From contig JAAFGX010000015.1 of assembly GCA_010365115.1 (NCBI GenBank), positions 1 to 62,024 of the forward strand: a stretch of 62,024 bases of DNA, in the 5' to 3' direction. This DNA comes from Paludibacter sp. (GTDB lineage Bacteria; Bacteroidota; Bacteroidia; Bacteroidales; Paludibacteraceae). The position numbers and the translations under genes are program-made. Positions 26,901-35,638 of this stretch are shown here, piece after piece; within the stretch, counting starts at the first letter, position 1, and every line of letters starts with the position of its first letter. A model generated the notes under the pieces. That model did not search any database and was not told where the DNA came from. It worked only from the letters and a program-made list of their open reading frames with translations.

Positions 26901-27177
26901 AACAATTTACCCTTGGAGAATGCTCTCGGCAAATACCGAGCCACTACGCAATGTGTACGATGCATCTATGGTTCGTTTGAAAATGGTGGAACTGGCTTAT
27001 CGGTTCTCAGCAAGCAGTTGTAAAAAAATGGGGTTGACTGGTTTAAAAGTCTTTGTGAACGGAAACAACCTGTATTTGTGGACAAAAATGGCCGATGACA
27101 GAGAATATGGTGGCGGTAACAGAGGTAACTATCCTACCCTGAAACGTTTTAATTTGGGTTTTAATCTTGATTTATAA
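23986..27177 (+). CDS. SusC/RagA-type TonB-dependent transporter
   Basis: An approximately 1063-residue outer-membrane transporter. The start is ATG 23986 or 24004; both give a signal peptide ending near IQAQN. A carboxypeptidase-regulatory-like domain ([37 protein letters not shown], about residues 45-125) precedes the TonB box ([15 protein letters not shown]) and plug (SSIKGETL...[32 protein letters not shown]). A 22-strand barrel follows, ending in an aromatic-type LGFNLDL terminus. The protein imports oligosaccharides with SusD as the lid. Its SusD partner starts 11 bp downstream. I see no clear -7 element in the 161-bp spacer after GH92, so readthrough from the GH92 promoter is plausible. 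Confidence 0.95.
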   Translation: [1063 protein letters not shown]

Positions 27178-27188
27178 TACGCAATACA

Positions 27189-29216
27189 ATGAAAAAAATT
27201 AGTAAATATATAGTAATTATCTGCGCATTAATTTTCACATCATCTTGCGAAGATTATTTAGACAGACCAAATCAGGCAGAATTACCTGTCGAAGATATTT
27301 TTAAGGACTTTGCACACGCACAAGGCTTTGTTGAAGTTATGTACCGCTATGTGGTGAATGTAGCCAATAGCGGTAATCAGAACGATGGTTCCAATTTTCA
27401 GATGGCCGAAGAAGTTATTTCGTCAAACAGCGGTATGCTCCCGTACCGTTTTGATATGGGAAACATGGAATTTGCTGTATCCAAACAAGGATCGTTATCA
27501 ACTAATAATGATCTTGGTGGAATTGGGTATTTCGATCGACCCGACATGGCAGGTTCAACACCATCATGGGCACACGACCAGCCAACACAACGACCAGGCA
27601 TCTGGGATGGTTGGAGAGCCATTCGTATAGCCAATATCGTATTAGCCAATATGGATTTAATGACAGGAGCTACCGAAACTGAGCGCAACCTTATAAAAGG
27701 GCAGGCTTTGTTTTTCAGGGCTTATTTCCATAGCGAAATAATGAAATATTGGGGACGTATACCCTATATCGATTTTGTTGTTACTGGTAACGATGGCGAT
27801 TATAAACTTCCACGTCCGGCAACGTATAAAGAATGCGCCATGAAAGCTGATGCCGATTATGCAGCTGCTGCGGCATTGCTGCCCAATAGTTGGGACGACT
27901 TACAAAATGACCCAAATGCAAAGATGTTTACCTTTAAACCGGAAACTTATGGTAATAACTTGATGCGCATCAACAAAGCAATTGTGTACTCGTTTAAAGG
28001 CAAAAACCTGCTTTTTGCTGCAAGTCCGTTGATGAAAAATTCAACTTCGGCTTCAGCACCAAACACTTACGATTATGACCAGGAATTGTGCGAGATGGCT
28101 GCCTCCGATTTTGCGAGGGTAATACAAATGGACCGCGACAATGTGAATAATCTTGGATTAGCCACAGCAGCCAATTACAACCGATTGTTTTATACCGATG
28201 CCACTTCAAGTGGTCGTACTCAATGGCCCGGAACTGCTATAAACATGGGGAGTGGCGAAGGCGAGTATATTTTCAGTTCGTGTGCAGCAGCTTTGAACTT
28301 CACAAGAGCCCCAGCCACTGCTTATATGCCTTATACCAATAAAATTAATCCGGTACGTCCTACACATCGATTTATAAATCGCACATTTGGTACTGCTAAC
28401 GGTTTGGCATGCTCCGAAGATCCGTCCTACAACCCACAAAGGGAATTTGATAATCGTGACCCGCGTTTTTATATAAATCATATAATTGATGGCGATACAA
28501 TTATCAGAAGTTCGAGTGCCAGTACAAAATATAAATATGCTCAATTGTACACCACCGGTGAATCGCGCAAAGTGAACGCTGTAACCAATTTCGAAACCGG
28601 GTATTTTATTAAAAAATGGGCTGATATAACTTTTAACAACAATACATCAAGTGGTCTGCCAGCCGCCGAAAATGTCGATAAAGTAACAGACTTCAACTCG
28701 TTCCGCTTGAATATGCGCCTCACCGATGTGTACCTTATGTATGCCGAAGCGTTGGCTGCTACCACAAAATACGGTGTAAGTACAGCTCCAAACTTTAGTC
28801 ATTTATCTGGGGCACCTTCGGCAATCGAAGTAATTAATATGATTCGTGCCAGGTTTGGTATTCAAACCGTTGAAGCTGCATACAATAGTATTGGCGTAAA
28901 TATTATGGGCGACAGAAATAAGTTTATGGATGTGCTGCGTCGCGAACGTTCGATTGAATTAACTTACGAAGGTCATCGCTGGGACGATATCCGCCGTTGG
29001 GTATTGGCTCACCTGACTGATTATAAAATTAAAACAGCACTCGATTTTGAACGCAATGATTATACAGAAACTGCTCGGGGTAATTTTCAAAACGTCAACT
29101 TTGTTGAAAGAGAATTACGCACAAGGGTGTGTGAGTATCCGAAACATTATTGGTTGCCATTTACGACAAAACAAACAGAAATGTTTGAAGGTTTTTCACA
29201 AAATCCAGGTTGGTAA
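27189..29216 (+). CDS. SusD/RagB family glycan-binding lipoprotein
   Basis: A 675-residue surface lipoprotein. The signal peptide ends in a lipobox with Cys20 (IFTSSCEDYLD). EDYLDRP opens the SusD fold; GQALFFRAYFHSEIMKYWGRIPYID is the conserved TPR1-2 region; RLTDVYLMYAEALA and LRRERSIELTYEGHRWDDIRRW are the C-terminal SusD signature, and YWLPFTTKQTEMFEGFSQNPGW is the typical end. It is longer than average (500-600). It pairs with the SusC immediately upstream and caps it to deliver glycan fragments. Confidence 0.95.
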   Translation: MKKISKYIVIICALIFTSSCEDYLDRPNQAELPVEDIFKDFAHAQGFVEVMYRYVVNVANSGNQNDGSNFQMAEEVISSNSGMLPYRFDMGNMEFAVSKQGSLSTNNDLGGIGYFDRPDMAGSTPSWAHDQPTQRPGIWDGWRAIRIANIVLANMDLMTGATETERNLIKGQALFFRAYFHSEIMKYWGRIPYIDFVVTGNDGDYKLPRPATYKECAMKADADYAAAAALLPNSWDDLQNDPNAKMFTFKPETYGNNLMRINKAIVYSFKGKNLLFAASPLMKNSTSASAPNTYDYDQELCEMAASDFARVIQMDRDNVNNLGLATAANYNRLFYTDATSSGRTQWPGTAINMGSGEGEYIFSSCAAALNFTRAPATAYMPYTNKINPVRPTHRFINRTFGTANGLACSEDPSYNPQREFDNRDPRFYINHIIDGDTIIRSSSASTKYKYAQLYTTGESRKVNAVTNFETGYFIKKWADITFNNNTSSGLPAAENVDKVTDFNSFRLNMRLTDVYLMYAEALAATTKYGVSTAPNFSHLSGAPSAIEVINMIRARFGIQTVEAAYNSIGVNIMGDRNKFMDVLRRERSIELTYEGHRWDDIRRWVLAHLTDYKIKTALDFERNDYTETARGNFQNVNFVERELRTRVCEYPKHYWLPFTTKQTEMFEGFSQNPGW

Positions 29217-29252
29217 CCATTCATCTATTAAACTTATAAAAAGAATAATCAC

Positions 29253-32141
29253 ATGAAGTATATAAATAATTTTTGGGTTGCTTTTGGCATTTTACTTGTA
29301 AGCAATGCAGTAACATATGCTCAATCGGAGCAAAAAAGCCCGGCAACCGCTACGAAATATGTTAGCGATTCAGCCACAGTAGATCTTGGTTTTCAGAAAA
29401 TATCGAAACGCAATGCTGTTTCGGCTATTGCAACCGTTAAACCAAACGACAGATTGACTTTTGACGATGCAGAAGCGGCCGGAAGTCAAATGGATATATT
29501 ACTCGGGCTAACCTCCGGCAATAATATCCGCAACATTGGATCGGCCATGTATGTTATCGATGGCATTCCCGGACGCGATATAAACTTGCTAAATGCCAGC
29601 GAAATTGAAAGCATTACGGTTTTGAAAGACATAAATGCGCTGGCATTGTATGGCGCAGCAGGTAGAAACGGCGTAATCGTTGTAACAACAAAGCGTGGTA
29701 TAGCCTTTAAAACCGAGATCAAGGTAAAAATAAATCAGGGCATTAAAAGCCCAATATCCTATCCCAACTATGTGGGAGCGGGAGAATATATGGAGCTTTA
29801 TAACGAAGCCCGTAAAAACGATGGTTTAGCATTGACCTACGATTCGACATCGATTGCTCATACTAAATCGGGGTTAAACCCATACAGGTACCCTGATGTA
29901 AGTTTTTATAACAGCGATTACTTAAAACCATTCACCACCTATACAACTGCATTAACCGAGTTTAGTGGCGGCAACAAGGATTTGAGATATTATGTGAACT
30001 TGAGTTATAATAATACAGGAACAATTGAAAAGATAAACCCCGAGTTGAACAAAGGTACAAACTCATACAAAGTAAGAGGTAATCTTGATTTTCCTGTTAA
30101 CAACTGGATAAAAAGTACCGTGGATATAATGGCAAGCATTATTTCTAAAAAATCGGCTCATGCCAGCATTTTAAACGAAGCTACATCTTTTCGTCCAAAT
30201 CTGTATGCACCGTTTTTACCTGCCTCGATGGTACGAGATTCGTTGGAAACTCAATTGAATACGATGAAAAAATTTCAAGATGACAGGTATGTCCTAGGTG
30301 GTTCAGGTTCGTATAAATCAACAATACCTTTTGGACAAATTTTTGCAGGAGGATATGTTGATCATACATTCAGATCGACACAGGTAGCGAATTCCTTAGA
30401 TTTTGATTTATCGAAAATTGCCAAGGGCTTAAGTGCTAAAACCTATGTAAGTTTGGATTACTACGACTATTATACAGTATCAATCAATAATAAGTTCAAT
30501 TTCTACGATCCAAAATGGGAAAACGCGGTAGATAAATTAGATCCGCTCGATTTGCTAACTTACAATGATACGTGGTTAGCTGATTCGATTAAATCATTAA
30601 CTCCACTTGGAGACCCCGACATGAAAGATACGAAAGAGAATGTGGCAACCAAAGATTTTACCATGCGTACCGGTTTTTATGGCCTGTTAAACTATGCAAA
30701 GCTTATTGCCGGCAATCATTCAATAAATGCTATGCTTATAGCTTCAACCAATTCGTCGAAATATTCGGGTGTAAAGCAAACCGATGCCAACAGTCATGCT
30801 GCCTTCAATTTTGATTATAATTTTAGAAACAAGTATTATCTTAATTTCAATACCACCTATACTTACTCCACGAAATTAGCACCTGGCAATAACGGCGCAT
30901 TTGCACCAACTGCTGGTTTGGCATATGTAATTTCGGAAGAAAAGTTCATGAAAAATGTAAAAGCCATTGATTATTTAAAATTAAGAGGAAGTTGGGGAAA
31001 ACTGAATGTTGATATTACAAATCCAGACAAAGAAAAGAATAGTTATTTTATGTATCGGGATGTGTACGATGTCGAAACAGCTGGTTCGTATAGCTGGAAC
31101 GATGGTGGAACTCCATCGCTTAAAAGAACAGTTATCAGAAACGGTCGCAACCTGGCTCTGGGTTTTGAGCAGCGCGAAGATTTAACCGCTGGCTTCGAAG
31201 CCTCGTTGTTTAAATCATTGGCTGTGGAAATGAATTATTTCCGTACCGACAGAAGTGGTTTTGTGTCGCAAGACGCTACTTTTTATCCTTCATTTTATGG
31301 CGATTTCGCTCCTTACATCAACAGCGAACGGAATCGTTATGAGGGATTTGAGCTTGGGATTAACTATGCTAAAAGAATAGGTGATTTCTCGGTGAATGTA
31401 GGTGGAAATTTCGTGTATTCAGTATCCGAAATTATGGAAGCCGACCAATTAGAACCTGAATATGCTTATCAAAATTTAATTGGCCAGTCATTAGGCCGCA
31501 TTAGTGGTCTCGAAGCCAACGGTTTTTATACCAAAGACGATTTCAATCCGAATGGCTCTTTGAAAACCGGATTAGCTATCCCAGCTTTTGGAGCTGTAAA
31601 ACCAGGCGACATTAAATATATTGATACCAATGGCGATAAACTAATTGACACCAAAGACAATCACACCATCGGAAATAATGCATTTCCATATAGTTTTGCA
31701 GTCAATGTGTTATTGAAATACAAAGGTTTCAGCTTATTTGTGTTAGGAAAAGGACAGACAGGTGCTGAAACCACAAAAAGTAATAACTACTATTGGGTGA
31801 GCGGAAACGATAAGTATTCTGCAGTGGTTCGTGACCGTTGGACAGAAGCTACTGCTGCAACAGCAACTTATCCACGATTAACAACAGGATCTGGAACGAA
31901 TAATTTCAGAACTTCAACCTTTTGGTTATACGATAAATCGTATTTTGATATCCGAAGAGTGCAATTGACCTATGAGTTTAGCGAAAGGGTAAGTAGATCA
32001 TTGGGAATGAAAGATCTGAGCATCAACATAGCCGGTTCTGACCTGTTGACATTTGCGCCGAACAAAGATATTCTGGAACTCAATGTGGGTGGTAATCCAC
32101 AATTCAGAAATGTAACTTTTGGACTGAAATTCACATTGTAA
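29253..32141 (+). CDS. SusC-type TonB-dependent transporter lacking the N-terminal domain
   Basis: A 962-residue outer-membrane transporter with a signal peptide ending near TYAQ (residue 24). Unlike the SusC at 23986, it has no carboxypeptidase-regulatory-like domain and no obvious VxVGYG TonB box. After a short linker (VSDSATVDLGFQKISKRNAVSAIATVKP) it goes straight into a plug with MYVIDGIPGRDINLLNASEIESITVLKDINALALYGAAGRNGVIVVTTKRG. The barrel ends FRNVTFGLKFTL. It may use a degenerate TonB box or be a non-energised partner. It starts 36 bp after the first SusD gene and is followed by its own SusD, so it is the second pair of a duplicated transport module. Confidence 0.9.
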   Translation: MKYINNFWVAFGILLVSNAVTYAQSEQKSPATATKYVSDSATVDLGFQKISKRNAVSAIATVKPNDRLTFDDAEAAGSQMDILLGLTSGNNIRNIGSAMYVIDGIPGRDINLLNASEIESITVLKDINALALYGAAGRNGVIVVTTKRGIAFKTEIKVKINQGIKSPISYPNYVGAGEYMELYNEARKNDGLALTYDSTSIAHTKSGLNPYRYPDVSFYNSDYLKPFTTYTTALTEFSGGNKDLRYYVNLSYNNTGTIEKINPELNKGTNSYKVRGNLDFPVNNWIKSTVDIMASIISKKSAHASILNEATSFRPNLYAPFLPASMVRDSLETQLNTMKKFQDDRYVLGGSGSYKSTIPFGQIFAGGYVDHTFRSTQVANSLDFDLSKIAKGLSAKTYVSLDYYDYYTVSINNKFNFYDPKWENAVDKLDPLDLLTYNDTWLADSIKSLTPLGDPDMKDTKENVATKDFTMRTGFYGLLNYAKLIAGNHSINAMLIASTNSSKYSGVKQTDANSHAAFNFDYNFRNKYYLNFNTTYTYSTKLAPGNNGAFAPTAGLAYVISEEKFMKNVKAIDYLKLRGSWGKLNVDITNPDKEKNSYFMYRDVYDVETAGSYSWNDGGTPSLKRTVIRNGRNLALGFEQREDLTAGFEASLFKSLAVEMNYFRTDRSGFVSQDATFYPSFYGDFAPYINSERNRYEGFELGINYAKRIGDFSVNVGGNFVYSVSEIMEADQLEPEYAYQNLIGQSLGRISGLEANGFYTKDDFNPNGSLKTGLAIPAFGAVKPGDIKYIDTNGDKLIDTKDNHTIGNNAFPYSFAVNVLLKYKGFSLFVLGKGQTGAETTKSNNYYWVSGNDKYSAVVRDRWTEATAATATYPRLTTGSGTNNFRTSTFWLYDKSYFDIRRVQLTYEFSERVSRSLGMKDLSINIAGSDLLTFAPNKDILELNVGGNPQFRNVTFGLKFTL

Positions 32142-32159
32142 TTTTTAATTTAGAAGAAG

Positions 32160-33995
32160 ATGAAAAATAAATATAAATTTTTAGCTCTTGCATCGTTCAT
32201 TCTTATATTTAGCTCGTGCGAGAATATATTTGAACCAATGAACGAAAATCTAATTGACGAAACGTATGCAACTACCGACCCCGCAAGTGCCGAAGGTATG
32301 TTGTTGAATGCCTACGCCAATGTAGTTGGCCAGTATACTTTTACCGATGCTGCTACCGACGATGCCGTTCACAATCAGTTAACCAACGGATACCGCCGCA
32401 TGGCAACCGGTGAGTTAACTGCCATTTACAATCCACTGAATCGTTGGAACTTATTTGGCAATGTGTTTTATGCAAATAAGTTTTTACAAGTTGTGGATAG
32501 CATAGTTTGGATGAAAGACCCAAAAGGTTATTCCATACAAAACGAATTGTTCAAAAAACGTTTACGTGGTGAGGCATTGGCACTCAGGGCATTGCATCAT
32601 TGGTATATACTAGAGAACTTTGCAGGTAAAGACAACACTGGAACCCTGATGGGCATTCCATTTTATTCAGAATATATTCCTTCGAATGGCAATTTCAATG
32701 TACCCCGTCTGACTTTCGCTGAAACAGTTGCAAAAATACAGGAAGATTATGAAGCTGCTTTTAAGCTGCTTCCGTATATTTATTCTGATAATGCGACCGA
32801 TATTCCTGCAAAAGACAAGCCATTAAAGTATACCGGTACCAATTGGAAAAATGATTCAGCACTATACATATCCAAACTTCCTTATAAAGGCACAGATTGG
32901 AAAAAAGATTCAGCTTATTATATGGCCAATTATAATGCTGCTTATACGACAGTGAATAGTACAAAATTCAATCTGCGTTTAAACGGCAAAATTGTGTATG
33001 CGTTGCAGGCACGTTTAAAATTATTTGCGTCGAGTAAAGCCTTTTTGGATAGCGAAGCCGGTTACAAAGAAGCAGCCAATTATGCCACTTCGGTATTAGT
33101 TGGTAATGTAATCGCACCTGACGGTGTAGAGTTTTATAATGCCGATCCCGATAATGTGAATCCTGAGATTTTGTGGAGAAAAAATGTTTCAAGTAGTTCC
33201 ACGCAGGAGGCAAATAATTTCCCTCCTACTTTAAATGGTAAAGGAAACGTGAATCCAACTCAGAATTTAGTGGATGCATTTTATATGAAAGATGGTTACC
33301 CTATTGGATTGTCGCCAACAAACGTGTATAGTCCTCAAACACCTTATGCCAACAGAGATCCTCGTTTGGATAAATTCGTTGTGTATAATGGTGGGAAAAT
33401 GGGTACAACCACGATTACAACCACTGCTACCGACTCAAAAAATGGTGTAAATGCCGTTCCCGAACAATCGACACGTACGGGTTATTACCTTAAAAAACTG
33501 TTACGTCCCGATGTTGTTATTCCTGCTTCGGGTACTGCGGTAGCTAAAAACCATTTCGAATCCTTATTCCGCTATACCGAATTGTATTTAATTCTGGCCG
33601 AAGCACAAAACGAAATTGGCGGACCAACTTATAAAGAAGGAGCAAGCACTCAATCGGCAAAAGATATTATGAAACTTATTCGTAAAAGAGCCATGGCAAT
33701 AACTGTCGACCCTTATTTGGATGGAATAACTTCGAAAGAAGCTATGCGTACATTAATTCAAAACGAGCGTCGTTTGGAGCTTTGCTTCGAGGGATTCCGT
33801 TTCTTTGATTTGCGTCGCTGGGGTTTACCCCTGAATGAAACTGTAAAAGGACTTTACGACAATGGTACAGGTGCCGGTTATCAGTTAATTGATGTTGAAA
33901 TACGCGCATTTAATGCAGAAAAACACCGATATTTGCCCTTACCATATAACGAGATACGCAAATACACAAGTTTGACACAAAATGCGGGTTGGTAA
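32160..33995 (+). CDS. SusD/RagB family lipoprotein (second pair)
   Basis: A 611-residue lipoprotein with lipobox Cys20 (LIFSSCENIFEPMNE). GEALALRALHHWYILENFAG, YTELYLILAEAQNEIGG, LIQNERRLELCFEGFRFFDLRRWG and RYLPLPYNEIRKYTSLTQNAGW are the SusD signatures. Around residues 222-258 is an internal near-duplication: KYTGTNWKNDSALY is followed by YKGTDWKKDSAYY, probably a recent in-frame tandem expansion in a surface loop. It starts 18 bp after the second SusC gene. The two SusD proteins differ strongly outside the signatures, so they probably bind different fragments of the same glycan. Confidence 0.94.
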   Translation: MKNKYKFLALASFILIFSSCENIFEPMNENLIDETYATTDPASAEGMLLNAYANVVGQYTFTDAATDDAVHNQLTNGYRRMATGELTAIYNPLNRWNLFGNVFYANKFLQVVDSIVWMKDPKGYSIQNELFKKRLRGEALALRALHHWYILENFAGKDNTGTLMGIPFYSEYIPSNGNFNVPRLTFAETVAKIQEDYEAAFKLLPYIYSDNATDIPAKDKPLKYTGTNWKNDSALYISKLPYKGTDWKKDSAYYMANYNAAYTTVNSTKFNLRLNGKIVYALQARLKLFASSKAFLDSEAGYKEAANYATSVLVGNVIAPDGVEFYNADPDNVNPEILWRKNVSSSSTQEANNFPPTLNGKGNVNPTQNLVDAFYMKDGYPIGLSPTNVYSPQTPYANRDPRLDKFVVYNGGKMGTTTITTTATDSKNGVNAVPEQSTRTGYYLKKLLRPDVVIPASGTAVAKNHFESLFRYTELYLILAEAQNEIGGPTYKEGASTQSAKDIMKLIRKRAMAITVDPYLDGITSKEAMRTLIQNERRLELCFEGFRFFDLRRWGLPLNETVKGLYDNGTGAGYQLIDVEIRAFNAEKHRYLPLPYNEIRKYTSLTQNAGW

Positions 33996-34023
33996 TATAA
34001 TTGTTAAATCGATAAAAGAAAAA

Positions 34024-35076
34024 ATGATGAAAAAGATAAATAAAACAGCCATTCTATTGTTTGCAATTTTTGCTATGTTCTCCTGCGAAAACGCACCAAT
34101 TGAGTTCGATGATTTCGGTGTAACAGCATGTTACTTCCCGTATCAAACACCTGTACGTACCATTATATTAGGTAAATACGATGACGGTTTCAACGACAAT
34201 GACAATAACCGCCAGTTCGAAATTGGTGTTATCATGTCGGGTGTTTACGAAAATAAAATAGATAGGAAAGTGTATTTTGAAGTAGATACTGCCTTGCTTT
34301 CGGATGTTGCTGGCGTAAAATATTTGCCTGCAACCTACTACACTGTCGAAACAGTAAGTCCGGTTATTATTCCCAAAGGCGATACCAAAGGACGAATCCT
34401 GATTAAGTTGACCGATGCGTTCTTTAACGACACTCTTGCCGTCGCTGCATTGAATAAAACCAATTATGCAATTCCGCTGGTAATAAAAAGTCAAGAAGGG
34501 CTTGATAGTGTGCTCGTTGGAAAACCGTTGGTTGCAACTCCAAACCGGAATATTGCTACAAATTGGTCAATTCTCCCAAAAGATTATACTTTGTTTGGTA
34601 TAAAATACATCAATAAATATCACGGAAACTATTTAAGACGAGGAGCCGATAAAGTGATAAATAACACTACGAATGTGGAGATTGGCACTAAAATTTATCA
34701 TAACCAATACGTAGAAAAGGATGAAGTGGTAAAGGCTAGCACATTTGATTTAAATACAATTTCAGTTCCCAATAAAATAAGGAGGTATAACGCCCCCGAT
34801 GGTGGAAACCTTACATTGAATCTGGTTTTTGCAGCTGATGGTACCTGTGTGGTTTATAACAAAGTGACCAATACTGTAATTGGAAGCGGATTGCTGAAAG
34901 AAAATGGTGATATGTGGGGTGGAAAATCACGCGATGTTATTTACCTTCAATATGCTTATAATGACCCTCTTGTTTCAAGAAACGAGAAACACGAAGTAAA
35001 AGATACGATGGTAATACGTGACAGAGGCGTTGTATTTGAAACTTTTGTGCCAACGCTGAAGACCCCAAACCCCTAA
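34024..35076 (+). CDS. DUF1735/DUF5627-type surface glycan-binding lipoprotein
   Basis: A 350-residue lipoprotein. I start at ATG 34024 (MMKKINKTAILLFAIFAMFSCEN, lipobox Cys21); an in-frame ATG at 33982 lies inside the susD gene and would spoil the signal peptide. Residues 25-160 resemble DUF1735, a beta-sandwich common in proteins encoded next to SusD (RQFEIGVIMSGVYENKIDRKVYFEV). The C-terminal half (about 185-345; GKYHGNYLRRGADK-like, WGGKSRDVIYLQYAY) resembles DUF5627. Such proteins act as extra surface glycan-binding proteins. The last four codons and the stop lie inside a CCCCTAAAGGGG palindrome, so the C-terminus appears to have been re-made by a repeat insertion. It is the last gene before a strong terminator. 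Confidence 0.72.
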   Translation: MMKKINKTAILLFAIFAMFSCENAPIEFDDFGVTACYFPYQTPVRTIILGKYDDGFNDNDNNRQFEIGVIMSGVYENKIDRKVYFEVDTALLSDVAGVKYLPATYYTVETVSPVIIPKGDTKGRILIKLTDAFFNDTLAVAALNKTNYAIPLVIKSQEGLDSVLVGKPLVATPNRNIATNWSILPKDYTLFGIKYINKYHGNYLRRGADKVINNTTNVEIGTKIYHNQYVEKDEVVKASTFDLNTISVPNKIRRYNAPDGGNLTLNLVFAADGTCVVYNKVTNTVIGSGLLKENGDMWGGKSRDVIYLQYAYNDPLVSRNEKHEVKDTMVIRDRGVVFETFVPTLKTPNP

Positions 35077-35186
35077 AGGGGCTTAAAAGCAAATAGAATT
35101 ATGTTTTGGTATTTTTATGATATCAAGTAATTTGACTTTATGCCCCGGAATATATCCCGATTTTTATAGGGAGGGGTTTGAGGCTT
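35062..35186. repeat. REP-like inverted pair (CCCCTAAAGGGG type)
   Basis: The left half (35062-35087) holds ACCCCAAACCCCTAAAGGGGCTT with a CCCC/GGGG hairpin. The right half (about 35154-35186) holds CCC/GGG and GAGGGGTTTGAGGCTT, an imperfect reverse complement of the left. Paired inverted palindromes of this kind are typical of REP/BIME units in Bacteroidota. The left unit overlaps the end of the preceding gene. Related units occur at 41547 and 51748. Confidence 0.65.
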
Positions 35187-35191
35187 ATATA

Positions 35192-35243
35192 AAAAATAAG
35201 GCAGAATTGTTCAGCGATTTGTGAATAATTCTGCCTTATTTTT
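35192..35243 (+). terminator. Strong hairpin terminator after the SusCD operon
   Basis: A perfect 17-bp stem (AAAAATAAGGCAGAATT at 35192-35208 and its complement at 35227-35243) has an 18-base loop and a 3' T-run in the arm. The A-run on the 5' side makes it able to work in both directions. Confidence 0.85.
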
Positions 35244-35263
35244 ATAATCCCCGGATAAATACT

Positions 35264-35360
35264 AATACCGATTGCACAAACAATATAGTCCAATGTCGAC
35301 TATGTCTAATTGTACTATTTGTTTGAAAGTCTTCCGCAGGCGGAATTTGCAATCGGCATT
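35264..35360. repeat. Nested inverted repeat with internal TTCCGC/GCGGAA hairpin
   Basis: Outer arms AATACCGATTGCA (35264-35276) and TGCAATCGGCATT (35348-35360) pair at 12 of 13 positions. A compact TTCCGC-AG-GCGGAA hairpin (35332-35345) lies just inside the right arm. There is no coding content. It resembles a small BIME or MITE-like palindromic element. Confidence 0.6.
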
Positions 35361-35371
35361 AACAACAGTAA

Positions 35372-35403
35372 ACATTTAAAACAGATTGGACTGTTTTAAA
35401 TGT
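35372..35403. repeat. Perfect 13-bp hairpin
   Basis: ACATTTAAAACAG (35372-35384), a 6-base loop and the exact complement CTGTTTTAAATGT (35391-35403). No T-run follows, so a terminator is unlikely. It could be an operator or another palindromic repeat. Confidence 0.6.
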
Positions 35404-35486
35404 ACAGTTGGTATAAAATAAACATATAAATATTTTATTTGAGAAATTGAATCACAAAGGAGAACATAATAATCAACAAAAGAAAT

Positions 35487-35506
35487 AATTTTCAATATTG
35501 AAAATT
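35487..35506. repeat. Perfect 20-bp palindrome
   Basis: AATTTTCAATATTGAAAATT is its own reverse complement. It lies 132 bp upstream of the CBM/beta-helix gene start in a spacer with no heptamer array. A dimeric repressor or activator could bind here, but a chance AT-rich palindrome is not excluded. Confidence 0.5.
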
Positions 35507-35638
35507 CATTTGTATGTTTTATAAAATATTGATCTCTGACTTTTGTGAACCAGCGGTCAACGTAGTTAATCTTTTGCGTTCTTTTGTAGTTTCATATTTT
35601 TTATAGGTAAGATAGAAATAATCTCCATATTAAAATCC

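Noticed and set aside
35372-35403. 13-bp hairpin considered as a second terminator
   Set aside because: It has no T-run and lies 130 bp beyond an already strong terminator.
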